A DNA stretch of 64,000 nt from Chloroflexi bacterium TSY. GTDB taxonomy: Bacteria; Chloroflexota; Anaerolineae; Caldilineales; Caldilineaceae. How positions within the stretch are numbered: the first letter of the stretch is position 1; the number at the start of each line of letters is the position of its first letter. The stretch spans positions 1-64,000 of the forward strand of contig JAHBNG010000031.1 in NCBI GenBank assembly GCA_019217005.1, read 5' to 3'. The translations under genes were made by a program, and so were the position numbers. The notes below the pieces were generated by a model. It had not been told where the DNA came from. It did not search any database and worked only from the letters and a program-made list of their open reading frames with translations. Positions 9,087 through 16,788 of this stretch are shown here, one piece after another.

Positions 9087-9500
9087 TCATGCAGAGCCAA
9101 GTGTAACTGGGCTTTCCTGTTTGCCGGATTGATAAGCTGCCAAAGCAATTTCCAATGCGGCTCGACCATCCCACCCGCTCACTGGCGGTGCAGTATCAGC
9201 GACAATTGCTTGGGCAAAATGCTCGATCATGAGCGAACGTCCGCTGAGGCTTTCCGTCGGTGGCTCCGATGCTGGGAACCATTCACCGACGGGAAAATCA
9301 CCATAAGGTTGTGTAATGTAAATCGATGGTCGAGCAGACAAGACAATTTGTCCGTTCTCACCATAGATGCGATTGATCTCGCGCTGTCCGGGTGTTGGAT
9401 TACGTCCAAACATGGCGGATCCTGCTTCGAGACTCCCAATTGCACCACCCTCGTAACGCATGGTGACAACGATCATATCCTCGACATCTCTACTACCCAT
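9087..9500 (-). pseudogene. Gfo/Idh/MocA oxidoreductase, C-terminal fragment
   Basis: 137 codons matching only the C-terminal substrate domain of a Gfo/Idh/MocA protein (RDVEDMIVVTMRYEGGAIGS through GRAALEIALAAYQSG). The Rossmann half and EKP motif are absent. Upstream in the same frame a TAG stop occurs five codons before the first ATG, so no longer protein is possible. The break lies between this fragment and the MetE-like gene only 24 bases away; a TACGTGATACG-type repeat word sits in the junction. It is most simply a deletion remnant; a functional stand-alone domain is possible but unlikely. Confidence 0.8.
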
Positions 9501-9524
9501 CCACCAGAACTACCCACCAAAATC

Positions 9525-10535
9525 TTACGTATCACGACCCAAGAACCGATCCCGCCCCTGAACCAATGTCTCCATCTTACGGTCAGCAACGCTGCGAGAG
9601 AGCATCCAGAAGCCACAATCGGGATGAACCCATTTGATGCGCTCTTCGCCTAGCACGTTGACGGCATGTTCGATACGGCTGGCGACTTCATCGGGTGATT
9701 CAACCTCATTGTCTTTGATATCAATGACGCCGATGCCCAGCGCAACGTCATCTCGCAGATCGCGGAAGACCTCCAGCTCATCATACCCGCGCCGGGCAAA
9801 TTCGAGTACAAGATGATTCACATGTAAATTGTTCAGGAAGGGGAGAAGCTGTTTCCAAAAGCCCTGTTGAATGCTCTGTCCGCCATAGTTGCCAAAACAG
9901 AGATGCAGACCACGCTCTCCATAAATACCATCTAATACATGATTGATCGGCTCATGTGCCCACTCTGCATCCTCTGCGTGACCTGTGAGATTGGCTTCAT
10001 CCACCTGGATAACAGGAGCATCGATCTCTTCAACTTGCTTGCGCAACACCTCGGCAAGGGCCATACAAAGGGCACGCAGATCCCGATAGTGCTCGTCGAG
10101 CAACGTTTTGGCCAGCATGTAAGGTGCCGTGAGCGTAAATTTTTGCGGTACAGTGCTAAGAGACTTGACGAAATTCCAGGCAGCCGGCAGATTGAGTTGC
10201 CCTTCTCCAATGGAACCACGCACCACGCCAGCAGGTTGGCTACGAAACGACATACCAACTTGTTGACGAAATGCCGCTAACTCAGCACGACTTAACTCAG
10301 ATTCAATGCCGGACATCGGTCGGATAAAGTAGTCGATCATGCCGTTGGTTTCGGGATGATTGATGTCAAAGCGGGACAACTCTCCATCGGCAATTAGATC
10401 GAGACCAGCCAGTTCCTGGGTTTTCAAGACAACCAGAATGGCATCGCGTAAAGTCGGTGTTGATGGTGCTATGCTCAACCAGGTCGGAACGGGATAGCTA
10501 CCGACAACGGTCGTCTTGATCGGGATATCGGACAT
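9525..10535 (-). CDS. MetE C-terminal-like methyltransferase (cobalamin-independent methionine synthase family)
   Basis: 336 residues from the ATG giving MSDIPIKTTVVGSYP, with an AGGAACG ribosome site; the open frame extends 19 codons further without support. Homologous to the catalytic half of MetE, which transfers a methyl group to a thiol held on zinc. All four zinc ligands are visible: His211 and Cys213 (HLCFGN), Glu245 (LVLEF) and Cys307 (HPDCGF). The N-terminal half of full MetE (about 750 residues) is missing, as in archaeal MetE and the many short MetE-like proteins. The methyl donor and acceptor are therefore uncertain; other thiol methyltransferases share this architecture. Confidence 0.87.
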   Translation of the reverse strand: MSDIPIKTTVVGSYPVPTWLSIAPSTPTLRDAILVVLKTQELAGLDLIADGELSRFDINHPETNGMIDYFIRPMSGIESELSRAELAAFRQQVGMSFRSQPAGVVRGSIGEGQLNLPAAWNFVKSLSTVPQKFTLTAPYMLAKTLLDEHYRDLRALCMALAEVLRKQVEEIDAPVIQVDEANLTGHAEDAEWAHEPINHVLDGIYGERGLHLCFGNYGGQSIQQGFWKQLLPFLNNLHVNHLVLEFARRGYDELEVFRDLRDDVALGIGVIDIKDNEVESPDEVASRIEHAVNVLGEERIKWVHPDCGFWMLSRSVADRKMETLVQGRDRFLGRDT

Positions 10536-10918
10536 GTTGACGTTCCTGTAATAGATAGATTGATAGTCAGTGGTCCGCAGTCCTAAGTTCAATGTCCAAA
10601 GTTATCTTTGGTTCATGAGAATTTACTTGCGAACTACTGATAGTGGGCTTGGGGGAACGATTTATGAATTCTCAGATCATAAGTCAGAAGTGTGGGGATG
10701 TCAAACAGTTGGTTTAATCTGGGGCGTTCGAGACAAGGAGAAAATGTATAGACAGTAAATGCGTGGACCAGACCCTGTGAGACTTAACGAGGCTGTCTCG
10801 GCAAACACTTAAGGGGACTTGATCCTCCGTTATTCACTAGCGCGGAGGCTTTAGCTCCTTGCGAATGCCAAAGCCCCTTGCGCAAATGAACAGTTAGGGA
10901 TCGCCAGACCTGGAAGAT
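10536..10918. other. Intergenic stretch without recognised gene
   Basis: No coding signal on either strand is convincing; the short plus-strand frame at 10570-10758 has no ribosome site or family resemblance. A GC-rich stretch around 10840-10880 (AGCGCGGAGGCTTTAGCTCC) has weak self-complementarity only. Confidence 0.5.
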
Positions 10919-11050
10919 CTAAAGCCGAAGACCATTTTCCTCATCCATCCAACGAATCTGCTCGGGGGGAAGCGTAGCCAGACATCCTGGTTCGGTTTTA
11001 CATCGAAGGTGGGATGGGTGGAAACTTTGATGGTATCGTCACCAATTTTG
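10919..11050 (-). pseudogene. Remnant of sugar ABC transporter ATPase, C-terminal TOBE tail
   Basis: Read on the minus strand, this encodes KIGDDTIKVSTHPTF then DVKPNQDVWLRFPP, and after a one-base shift at a run of six C/G it continues EQIRWMDEENGLRL and a stop. This matches the C-terminal TOBE segment of MalK/UgpC-type sugar importer ATPases (LPPEQIRWFD-like ending). The rest of the ATPase is gone: the fragment abuts the partial family A element at 11051. The homopolymer shift could be a real mutation or a sequencing slip; the gene is dead in either case. Confidence 0.75.
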
Positions 11051-11092
11051 GGGGTGGTTCATTTTAGGCGGACAATTAGGTTTACATTTTTG
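11051..11092. repeat. Family A miniature element, subtype 1, truncated left end (42 bp)
   Basis: Identical to the first 42 bases of the subtype 1 copies at 15524 and 37994 (GGGGTGGTTCATTTTAGGCG...). It stops exactly where the complete subtype 2 element begins, and its right half is nowhere next to it. Confidence 0.85.
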
Positions 11093-11247
11093 GGGGTGGT
11101 TCATTTTAGCTGGATAGATAGGTTTACACTTTTAGAAACAGAAAGAACGTTTATATTCTCTGATTTCGCCGGTTCTCAGAGAGAAAACGGTCTCATATAG
11201 ATTTTTGTCTATATATCAAAAGTGTAAACCTAATTTTGAACCACCCC
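11093..11247. repeat. Family A miniature element, subtype 2, full 155 bp
   Basis: 155 bp with inverted ends GGGGTGGTTC/GAACCACCCC. The internal sequence is the same as the copy at 57042-57196 (opposite orientation) by base-by-base reading. The left flank CATTTTTG is not repeated on the right (GAGTTGGC), so one side has been deleted. The right edge supplies the last codons and stop of the dehydrogenase gene at 11230-12207. Confidence 0.9.
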
Positions 11248-12207
11248 GAGTTGGCCACGAGTAATCAGATCCAAAATCGTGGCACGGTTGCGGGCGCGGG
11301 TCCAAGGCCAATAGGGGTGTGTGTCGATCATGCCAGTCTGGTAGGAGCCGCGTAGGGTAATTTCTCGCCGAAAGAGTTCGTGGGATTCAATCGGTACGGA
11401 TCCAGCCGTCGCCCCGACCAAGATGATCCGCCCTCGATCGGCGGCAGCCTTGATCATGGTGGGATAGTTGCCAATATAAGAGGTTGTATGAAGTTGTACC
11501 TCAGCGCCTGCACCCGCTTCGAGATTCGGCAATGCACCGCGCCAACGCCACGGCAACTCTGTCAGGTCACGGATCGTCGCAATTACATCTTCGTTGCTTG
11601 CATTGATAGTATGGCTGGCTCCCAACTGTTGCGCCAAAGCCAACCGCTCCTCGACGAGATCGACGCCAATCAGAGGAGACACGCCCGAAAGCCGACAGAG
11701 TTGAAGGGCAAGCAGACCGACGACACCCAGCCCATGAATGACCACTGATTCACCGATTTGAAGTTGTGCCAGACGTACGCCGTGTAGTGCCACATCGCCC
11801 AAGATACAAAAACAGCCTTCCCTATCACTCACTTCATCAGGCAGTTTCTCGATGTGATACTGTTGCGGTATGGCCGCGTGTTCCTGTGCGCGCGAGGGAG
11901 TCACGAGCCAGTGGCTGGCATGGTTGCCGCCACATATCACCCGATCACCGACAGAAAAGTCATGAATCTCCTTGCCTATGGCCTCAACGTGACCGATAAA
12001 TGTATACCCTAACCCGGCAGATCCAAAACGCCCCTGATCTGGACGGGCGCTGCTTCGGCGGCTGCGCACAGCATTTATTTCACTCCCCGCGCTCACCTGT
12101 GTGATATTGGCGCGTACCAAAATCTGATCTGATTCCGGCACCGGCACATCAAAACTCTCAACATGCACTTGACCCGCTGAGTCTAATGCAAGACGCTGGC
12201 CCTTCAT
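11230..12207 (-). CDS. Zinc-type alcohol/sugar dehydrogenase (MDR superfamily), C-terminus clipped by an element
   Basis: 325-residue medium-chain dehydrogenase/reductase, GroES-like N-terminal domain then a Rossmann domain with the VVIHGLGVVGLLALQL nucleotide-binding loop; ends of the fold such as VDLVEERLALAQQLGASHTI are normal. It would oxidise an alcohol or polyol with NAD(P). The catalytic zinc cysteine of classical ADHs is not obvious, resembling the bi-domain type often annotated as L-threonine/sorbitol-like. The last five residues (GVVQN) and the stop codon come from the family A element at 11093-11247, so the natural C-terminal part (probably some 20-30 residues) is missing. It may still fold; activity is uncertain. 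It starts 10 bases after the upstream Gfo/Idh/MocA stop. Confidence 0.85.
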   Translation of the reverse strand: MKGQRLALDSAGQVHVESFDVPVPESDQILVRANITQVSAGSEINAVRSRRSSARPDQGRFGSAGLGYTFIGHVEAIGKEIHDFSVGDRVICGGNHASHWLVTPSRAQEHAAIPQQYHIEKLPDEVSDREGCFCILGDVALHGVRLAQLQIGESVVIHGLGVVGLLALQLCRLSGVSPLIGVDLVEERLALAQQLGASHTINASNEDVIATIRDLTELPWRWRGALPNLEAGAGAEVQLHTTSYIGNYPTMIKAAADRGRIILVGATAGSVPIESHELFRREITLRGSYQTGMIDTHPYWPWTRARNRATILDLITRGQLGVVQN

Positions 12208-12217
12208 GATTTGCCTC

Positions 12218-13273
12218 CTATTTGTCCAGCGGCAAGTTCACTCGCACATTGCCTCGCTCGTGAGATTTCAACATAGCCAGCATGATTTCCAGCGTTTTAC
12301 GTGCTTCGCGCCCAGTTGAGACCAGTTTGCCTCCATGTTCCAATACGTGCACCAATTCTGCTACGGCGCCGAGTTGATAGCTTTGCATATAATCAGTTAC
12401 GGGAACATTGGCTCGAGACCAGGCAAAGTGTGAGTTGGCTTGGATGACATCAAGGCCCCGATCGGATACCTCAAGGCGCCCCTTTTCACAGACCAATTCG
12501 TATTGGGAGCCGGGCATTTCAACTTTGAGGCCATTGTAGAAGACGCGCACGCCGTTTTGGAAATGAATATAGGCTGACGCGGCGGGGTCGGTTGCCGGGT
12601 CGTGACCTCCGTCACTCTTATACTCAGTGAAATGGTCAAAGCCTTCCTCTAATTCAGCAAAGACCCATTGCGGATCAGATTCGGCAAAAAAACAGATCGT
12701 ATCTACCATATGAGTGCCGTTGCGAAAGAGCATGGAACGAGGGCTATAGAGATTGCAAACCATTCCGCGCAGGGGACCTAACTCTCCACTACGCAACAAC
12801 TCTCGTGCAGTGTGAAAGATAGGGGACCACCGCCGCGTATGCTCGACGGAAAGCAGGACATTGTTGGCTTCAGCAGCAGCGATCATGCGGTCGGCATCTG
12901 CCAATACGGTCGCGATGGGTTTTTCACAGAGGATGGCTTTTGCACTGCCATGAGCAGCATCCACGGTAATGTCGGCGTGGAGATGATCGGGTGTGGCAAC
13001 GCTCACAATATCAGGCTGTTCACTCCCCAACATTTCCCGATAATCTGAGTAATAGTGCATATCTGGCCAGACATCCTGCCAATCCTGCTTGAAGTTGTCC
13101 AATGCCTCTTGACGGATATCGCAGACACCCACAACCTCTGTTTGTGGATGACGGTAGTAGGCTGCGGCATGAGAGCGAGGCATATTGCCGTAGAGGGGGA
13201 GGTGGGCAGGTTCTTTAGGGCGTCGAGCACCAATCCCAGTTAGCCCAATGATGACAGCTTTGTAGGTTGACAC
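12218..13273 (-). CDS. Gfo/Idh/MocA family oxidoreductase
   Basis: 351-residue NAD(P)-dependent dehydrogenase. The N-terminal loop reads VIIGLTGIGARRP, a variant of GxGxxG with an inserted RRPKEPAHLPLYGNMPRSHA segment seen in a subset of the family. The EKP motif is intact (LCEKPIATV). A complete substrate domain follows, including HTRRWSP, where the histidine/arginine pair is conserved. It sits directly upstream (10 bases) of the clipped dehydrogenase, implying a two-step oxidation unit. An AGGAGAA site precedes the start. Confidence 0.9.
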   Translation of the reverse strand: MSTYKAVIIGLTGIGARRPKEPAHLPLYGNMPRSHAAAYYRHPQTEVVGVCDIRQEALDNFKQDWQDVWPDMHYYSDYREMLGSEQPDIVSVATPDHLHADITVDAAHGSAKAILCEKPIATVLADADRMIAAAEANNVLLSVEHTRRWSPIFHTARELLRSGELGPLRGMVCNLYSPRSMLFRNGTHMVDTICFFAESDPQWVFAELEEGFDHFTEYKSDGGHDPATDPAASAYIHFQNGVRVFYNGLKVEMPGSQYELVCEKGRLEVSDRGLDVIQANSHFAWSRANVPVTDYMQSYQLGAVAELVHVLEHGGKLVSTGREARKTLEIMLAMLKSHERGNVRVNLPLDK

Positions 13274-13398
13274 GAAGGTTCTCCTTTGTCAGTTTTCAGT
13301 GAAGTCATTTAATGAAGCCTGACATCGTATGGAATGGAGATTGAGAGATTGGGCTGTTTGTACCGCGCTCCTCATCTCTGTACTCCTGTCTTCAATCT

Positions 13399-14475
13399 TT
13401 AAAATGACAAATTGACACGAGTCCCCGTCCGGCTCGATTCGTATGCTGCATCGACAACACGAGCGACGGTTAAAGCATTCTGTCCGGTCGTTAAAGGTTG
13501 ACTTTTTCCTTGGGCCGCCTGGATAAAATTGCGAATAAACTCTTCGCCGTAGACACCGCCATAGGCTGGGGAGACGCCGTACTCGTATTTGAACGTACGT
13601 TGGGGCGCACCTGCCCAATCGGGGTGGGTGGTCTCAACATAGATTTCCGTGGGTTGCCCCGCAGAAGTCCAGGTCATACGCCCCAAGCGGCCGTTGAAGC
13701 CAGCATAGGTATCATACCCACTTTTGTTGTGGTAACCACTGCCACTCAAGGCCAACATATACCCTGCATCGAGAGAAGCCACAGTGCCCGATTGTAGACG
13801 CATCGAGAGGGTTGCAGTATCTTCCACATCAATCTCCTCGCCGCTGCGGGTGGCCACCTCGGCAGAAACCGAGATGATCTCTTCGCCAGTCACGTAGCGT
13901 ATCATGTCGATATAGTGACAGCCAAGCCAGGAGAGAATGCCACCACCTGCATGTTGCTGGTTGAAGAGCCAATGCTGGGGATTGCGGAATTGAACCTGGG
14001 TTGTGATCATGCGTAATTCCACCGACATCAGCGGTCCCAATAGTCCCTCATGAATCACGTTGTGGGCATCCTGAATCACTGGATTGGCCCGGTTTTGATA
14101 GCAGACGCCCAGTTGAAGCCCCATCCGTTCGGCGACAGCCAGCACACGTTCTGTATCGGCAGCGGATTTGCCGATGGGTTTTTCCGCCATCAGGTGTTTG
14201 CCCGCTTCCAGCGTACGAATAAAAATGTCTGGTCCCAAATCGTTGCGAATGGCCGCAATGACGAAAAGGAAATCCTCACGGGCAAGTAGCGCATCTAAAT
14301 CGGTAAAGGTCGCCTCAATCTTCTGCCCGTCAGTTTCCACAACGGCATTCAAGGCTTCTTCGTTTTCGTCCCACAGAACAATAGCCTCCACCTCGGGCAA
14401 CTGCTGTAACGTTCGTAGGTGAGCACGCGAGTGCGGATGTTCAATACCAAGCAAAGCTGCTTTGACGGTTAACAT
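13399..14475 (-). CDS. Gfo/Idh/MocA family oxidoreductase
   Basis: 358-residue dehydrogenase with start MLTVKAALLGIEHPHSRAHL; the nucleotide loop GIEHPHS departs from the usual GxGxxA. EKP is present (MAEKPIGKS), and a WLFNQQHAGGGILSWLGCHYIDMIRY segment carries the substrate-domain GG and HxxD features typical of the family. The stop lies about 125 bases before the next gene, in a gap with no other gene. The start is 9 bases after the D-threonine-aldolase-like gene on the same strand, so the two are likely cotranscribed. Confidence 0.9.
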   Translation of the reverse strand: MLTVKAALLGIEHPHSRAHLRTLQQLPEVEAIVLWDENEEALNAVVETDGQKIEATFTDLDALLAREDFLFVIAAIRNDLGPDIFIRTLEAGKHLMAEKPIGKSAADTERVLAVAERMGLQLGVCYQNRANPVIQDAHNVIHEGLLGPLMSVELRMITTQVQFRNPQHWLFNQQHAGGGILSWLGCHYIDMIRYVTGEEIISVSAEVATRSGEEIDVEDTATLSMRLQSGTVASLDAGYMLALSGSGYHNKSGYDTYAGFNGRLGRMTWTSAGQPTEIYVETTHPDWAGAPQRTFKYEYGVSPAYGGVYGEEFIRNFIQAAQGKSQPLTTGQNALTVARVVDAAYESSRTGTRVNLSF

Positions 14476-14484
14476 AGTTTTATC

Positions 14485-15522
14485 CTATTTTACTTTTCCA
14501 CGCCCTTGGACAGACCAAATGACCTCGATCTGGTCATCTCGATAGCCGACCAGCTCATCATGTAGATTCAGACACATTTCTTGATGCAGTGGGATAAATG
14601 TGAGCCGTTCACCCACCTTGAATTGGTGGTTCGATTTTCCCACATCAACATGACCATGCTCGACAGACATGGCGTAAATCTCAATTTCAGGATGTTCCAC
14701 ACAAAGACCATAGGGGGTCGGCGGGTAACTGGTGAAGGTCTTCATCCCACCGTCAATTATAATCCGATCCGAGGTAGGCGTACTGACGATGGTTGTGATC
14801 ACTCGCAACGGGCAACGCTCATCACCGAGATCAGCGCGGCTTTGGACCCGATTCATCCCCTCCCACACATAAGATCCCGCACGATGCTCCGTGCAGCCCA
14901 ATTCTTTGGAAATTGCTTCTGAGCCAGTACCGCCACCGCTCACAACATGAATGGGTATGCCAGATTCCCGCAACAGATAGACCGTTTCATCTAGAAATGA
15001 ACTGATTTGGGGTTGACTGGGATAGGTCATAATGCCCTGTAGATCGATGCCGGGCAACTCAGCTATCTGCCGCGCCAATTCCTGCGCTTCTTTGGGTGAT
15101 TGTACGCCACATCGCCGCGAACCTGTATCCAGTTCGATCAGGACGCTTACAGTCCCACCTCGCCGCTTCGCCTGTTCCGATATACCTTGCGCTGTTATGA
15201 GCGAATCGACGGAGACAGTGATGTTCGCCCGGCGTGCCAATCGCAAGAGCCGCTCAACTTTAGATGCCCCCACAATGTTATAGGGAAGCAGAATATCTTC
15301 TACACCACCCACCACCATGACTTCCGCCTCACCTACCTTCTGGCAACAGATGCCGATCGCGCCGCTTTTTAACTGCATATGCGCGATTTCAGAGATTTTG
15401 TGGGATTTGGTGTGGCTGCGCAGAGGAATGTCAATCTCGCGGCAGCGTACAGCCTGGGCCCTGATGTTTCGTTCCAGCTTGTTAAGATCACAGACAACGG
15501 CAGGTGTATCGAGGTCATTCAT
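14485..15522 (-). CDS. D-threonine aldolase / D-serine dehydratase-like PLP enzyme, 5' end rebuilt after element insertion
   Basis: Fold-type III (alanine-racemase-like barrel) PLP enzyme, 345 residues from MNDLDTPAVV. The PLP lysine is K39 in RSHTKSHK; a later HGHVDVGKSN segment is the likely metal-binding HxxxxxC-region equivalent. Such enzymes split D-3-hydroxyamino acids to glycine plus aldehyde, or dehydrate D-serine. A 155-bp family A element sits one base upstream of the ATG. Beyond it are the original ribosome site (GAGGAG, 15705-15710) and ATG (15694), which in frame would give MPLIHDLDTP. The present ATG has no ribosome site, so expression may be reduced or lost. Paralogue at 53769-54899. 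Confidence 0.85.
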   Translation of the reverse strand: MNDLDTPAVVCDLNKLERNIRAQAVRCREIDIPLRSHTKSHKISEIAHMQLKSGAIGICCQKVGEAEVMVVGGVEDILLPYNIVGASKVERLLRLARRANITVSVDSLITAQGISEQAKRRGGTVSVLIELDTGSRRCGVQSPKEAQELARQIAELPGIDLQGIMTYPSQPQISSFLDETVYLLRESGIPIHVVSGGGTGSEAISKELGCTEHRAGSYVWEGMNRVQSRADLGDERCPLRVITTIVSTPTSDRIIIDGGMKTFTSYPPTPYGLCVEHPEIEIYAMSVEHGHVDVGKSNHQFKVGERLTFIPLHQEMCLNLHDELVGYRDDQIEVIWSVQGRGKVK

Positions 15523-15523
15523 G

Positions 15524-15678
15524 GGGGTGGTTCATTTTAGGCGGACAATTAGGTTTACATTTTTGCAAAGAGAAAAGATGTTTATATTTTCTACTTTGAG
15601 CCATGCTCAGGCAGAAAATGACCTCATATAGATTTTTATCTATGTATCAAAAGTGTAAACCTAATTCTGAACCACCCC
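15524..15678. repeat. Family A miniature element, subtype 1, 155 bp
   Basis: Inverted ends GGGGTGGTTC/GAACCACCCC, same sequence and orientation as the nested copy at 37994-38148. Flanks are CATTCATG on the left and CATGAATG on the right: six of eight bases agree as direct repeats, and they are exact reverse complements. It lies inside the 5' end of the D-threonine-aldolase-like gene. Confidence 0.93.
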
Positions 15679-15710
15679 CATGAATGAGCGGCATATAATT
15701 TGATCTCCTC
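15679..15710 (-). promoter_or_regulatory. Displaced ribosome site and original start codons of the D-threonine-aldolase-like gene
   Basis: On the minus strand GAGGAG is followed after 10 bases by ATG CCG CTC ATT CAT G, then the 155-bp element. Joining this directly to the downstream gene gives MPLIHDLDTPAVV in frame. With the element in place this start yields only MPLIHGVVQN and a stop. Confidence 0.75.
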
Positions 15711-15739
15711 GTGAAACGGATCAATGAGTTAACCTCACA

Positions 15740-16195
15740 CTATACATCCCCCATTATCGGATCATCTGGAGGGGGATGACGACCGACTGCAACGTCAGCC
15801 AATCGAATGTTCACAATTCGAGGCCGATTGAGTTGAAGTAGCGTGATCGTAGCACGACCAGTCGGGGTCAAACCAACAATTTCAGTTCCATTCGTTGACC
15901 AGATGAAATGCTCAGCCCAATCATCCAGGCGAGGGTTGAATAGTTTATAACTGAGTTCAGATTCAGGATCTATACCCGTTAGATGATTCGATTTGCGACG
16001 GTTACAATGAAAACAAGCCAACGCCAAATTTTCACTTTCATCTGCACCGCCCTCCGCTAATGCAATAACATGATCAATCGTAAATCGAACATATTGCCAT
16101 TTCTCGGTAGCATGACAATACTCACATAATCCATTTGCACGTTCACGAACTGCGTCTTCAAGATACTCAGGAATGGCTCGGCGAGAAGATGCCAA
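15740..16195 (-). CDS. HNH endonuclease
   Basis: 151-residue protein with a complete HNH/zinc module: CEYC (Cys24, Cys27), the catalytic DH at 41-42 (TIDHVIA), Asn56 in SENLALAC, and CFHC (61-64) followed by NRRKSNH. The C-terminal 80 residues are a conserved tail without recognised catalytic motif. Stand-alone HNH proteins of this size cut DNA non-specifically or nick it and are found with phage, defence and mobile functions. It lies 2 bases downstream of a 95-residue protein with which it is surely cotranslated. The upstream HNH partner may be its regulator (inference). Confidence 0.87.
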   Translation of the reverse strand: MASSRRAIPEYLEDAVRERANGLCEYCHATEKWQYVRFTIDHVIALAEGGADESENLALACFHCNRRKSNHLTGIDPESELSYKLFNPRLDDWAEHFIWSTNGTEIVGLTPTGRATITLLQLNRPRIVNIRLADVAVGRHPPPDDPIMGDV

Positions 16196-16197
16196 TT

Positions 16198-16485
16198 TTA
16201 GATATCCTGCACTGATCGAGGAAGTAACTGGTTTCTTATTGTACGATTAACGAAGCTCAGATAATCATCGACTTCTTCATATAGGTCAAGCTCTTCAAGT
16301 TCTTTTGTTGTTAGGGAGGATTTTTTTTGCTTATCAAGCAATGATTCAATCCGATTTTGAACAGTGTAAGTGGCGCGAAAAACGGGAATCCCTTCTTCCA
16401 ACTCCAAACGCACTGCATTTTCAAGCGGCAATGTTTTGGGTAATCTATGGAGCTGCGGAATCGGCTGAATTGTGGCTATTGCCAT
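16198..16485 (-). CDS. Small conserved-looking protein paired with HNH endonuclease
   Basis: 95 residues, with a strong AGGAGA ribosome site 7 bases before the ATG. Proline-rich N-terminus (IATIQPIPQLHRLP), then a charged helical segment (RIESLLDKQKKSSLTTKELEELDLYEEVDDYLSFVNRTIRN). No signal peptide or recognised domain. Small acidic helical proteins encoded just before an HNH nuclease are common in cyanobacteria and Chloroflexota and behave like antitoxin-type partners in annotation, but no function is established here. The gene pair is the natural unit to test. Confidence 0.6.
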   Translation of the reverse strand: MAIATIQPIPQLHRLPKTLPLENAVRLELEEGIPVFRATYTVQNRIESLLDKQKKSSLTTKELEELDLYEEVDDYLSFVNRTIRNQLLPRSVQDI

Positions 16486-16653
16486 AGTAATATCTCCTGA
16501 TTCAACTATGTTTCCACCATAGTATACGTGGCATTATTCACCACGTCAACGATAAAAATCCGTTTCTTGTGCACTCTCATAGTTTGTCACTTATACTTTG
16601 CTCTATATGAAAACCGCAGTATAGCGTGCTGCTTCATTAGCAGAATAGGTTCA

Positions 16654-16755
16654 GTTGACATTTAGAGCGCTTCCCCAAGGCTTTGGTCGCGTTGAGAACG
16701 GATTTCTCCCGAGAGGTTGTGGTGCTACGCACCCACTGCGTGAGCCAATGTCAAC
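16654..16755. repeat. Palindromic element with GTTGACATT ends (102 bp)
   Basis: Left end GTTGACATTTAGAGCGC, right end CAATGTCAAC. Shares ends and internal CGTTGAG/TTTCTCCCGAGAG words with copies at 41632 and 59990, but has an internally longer, GC-rich middle. Lies alone in the 300-base gap (16486-16788), which otherwise shows nothing. Confidence 0.75.
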
Positions 16756-16788
16756 GTCTCCTTACCAAGGATTTGTTTGTGTGACTTT

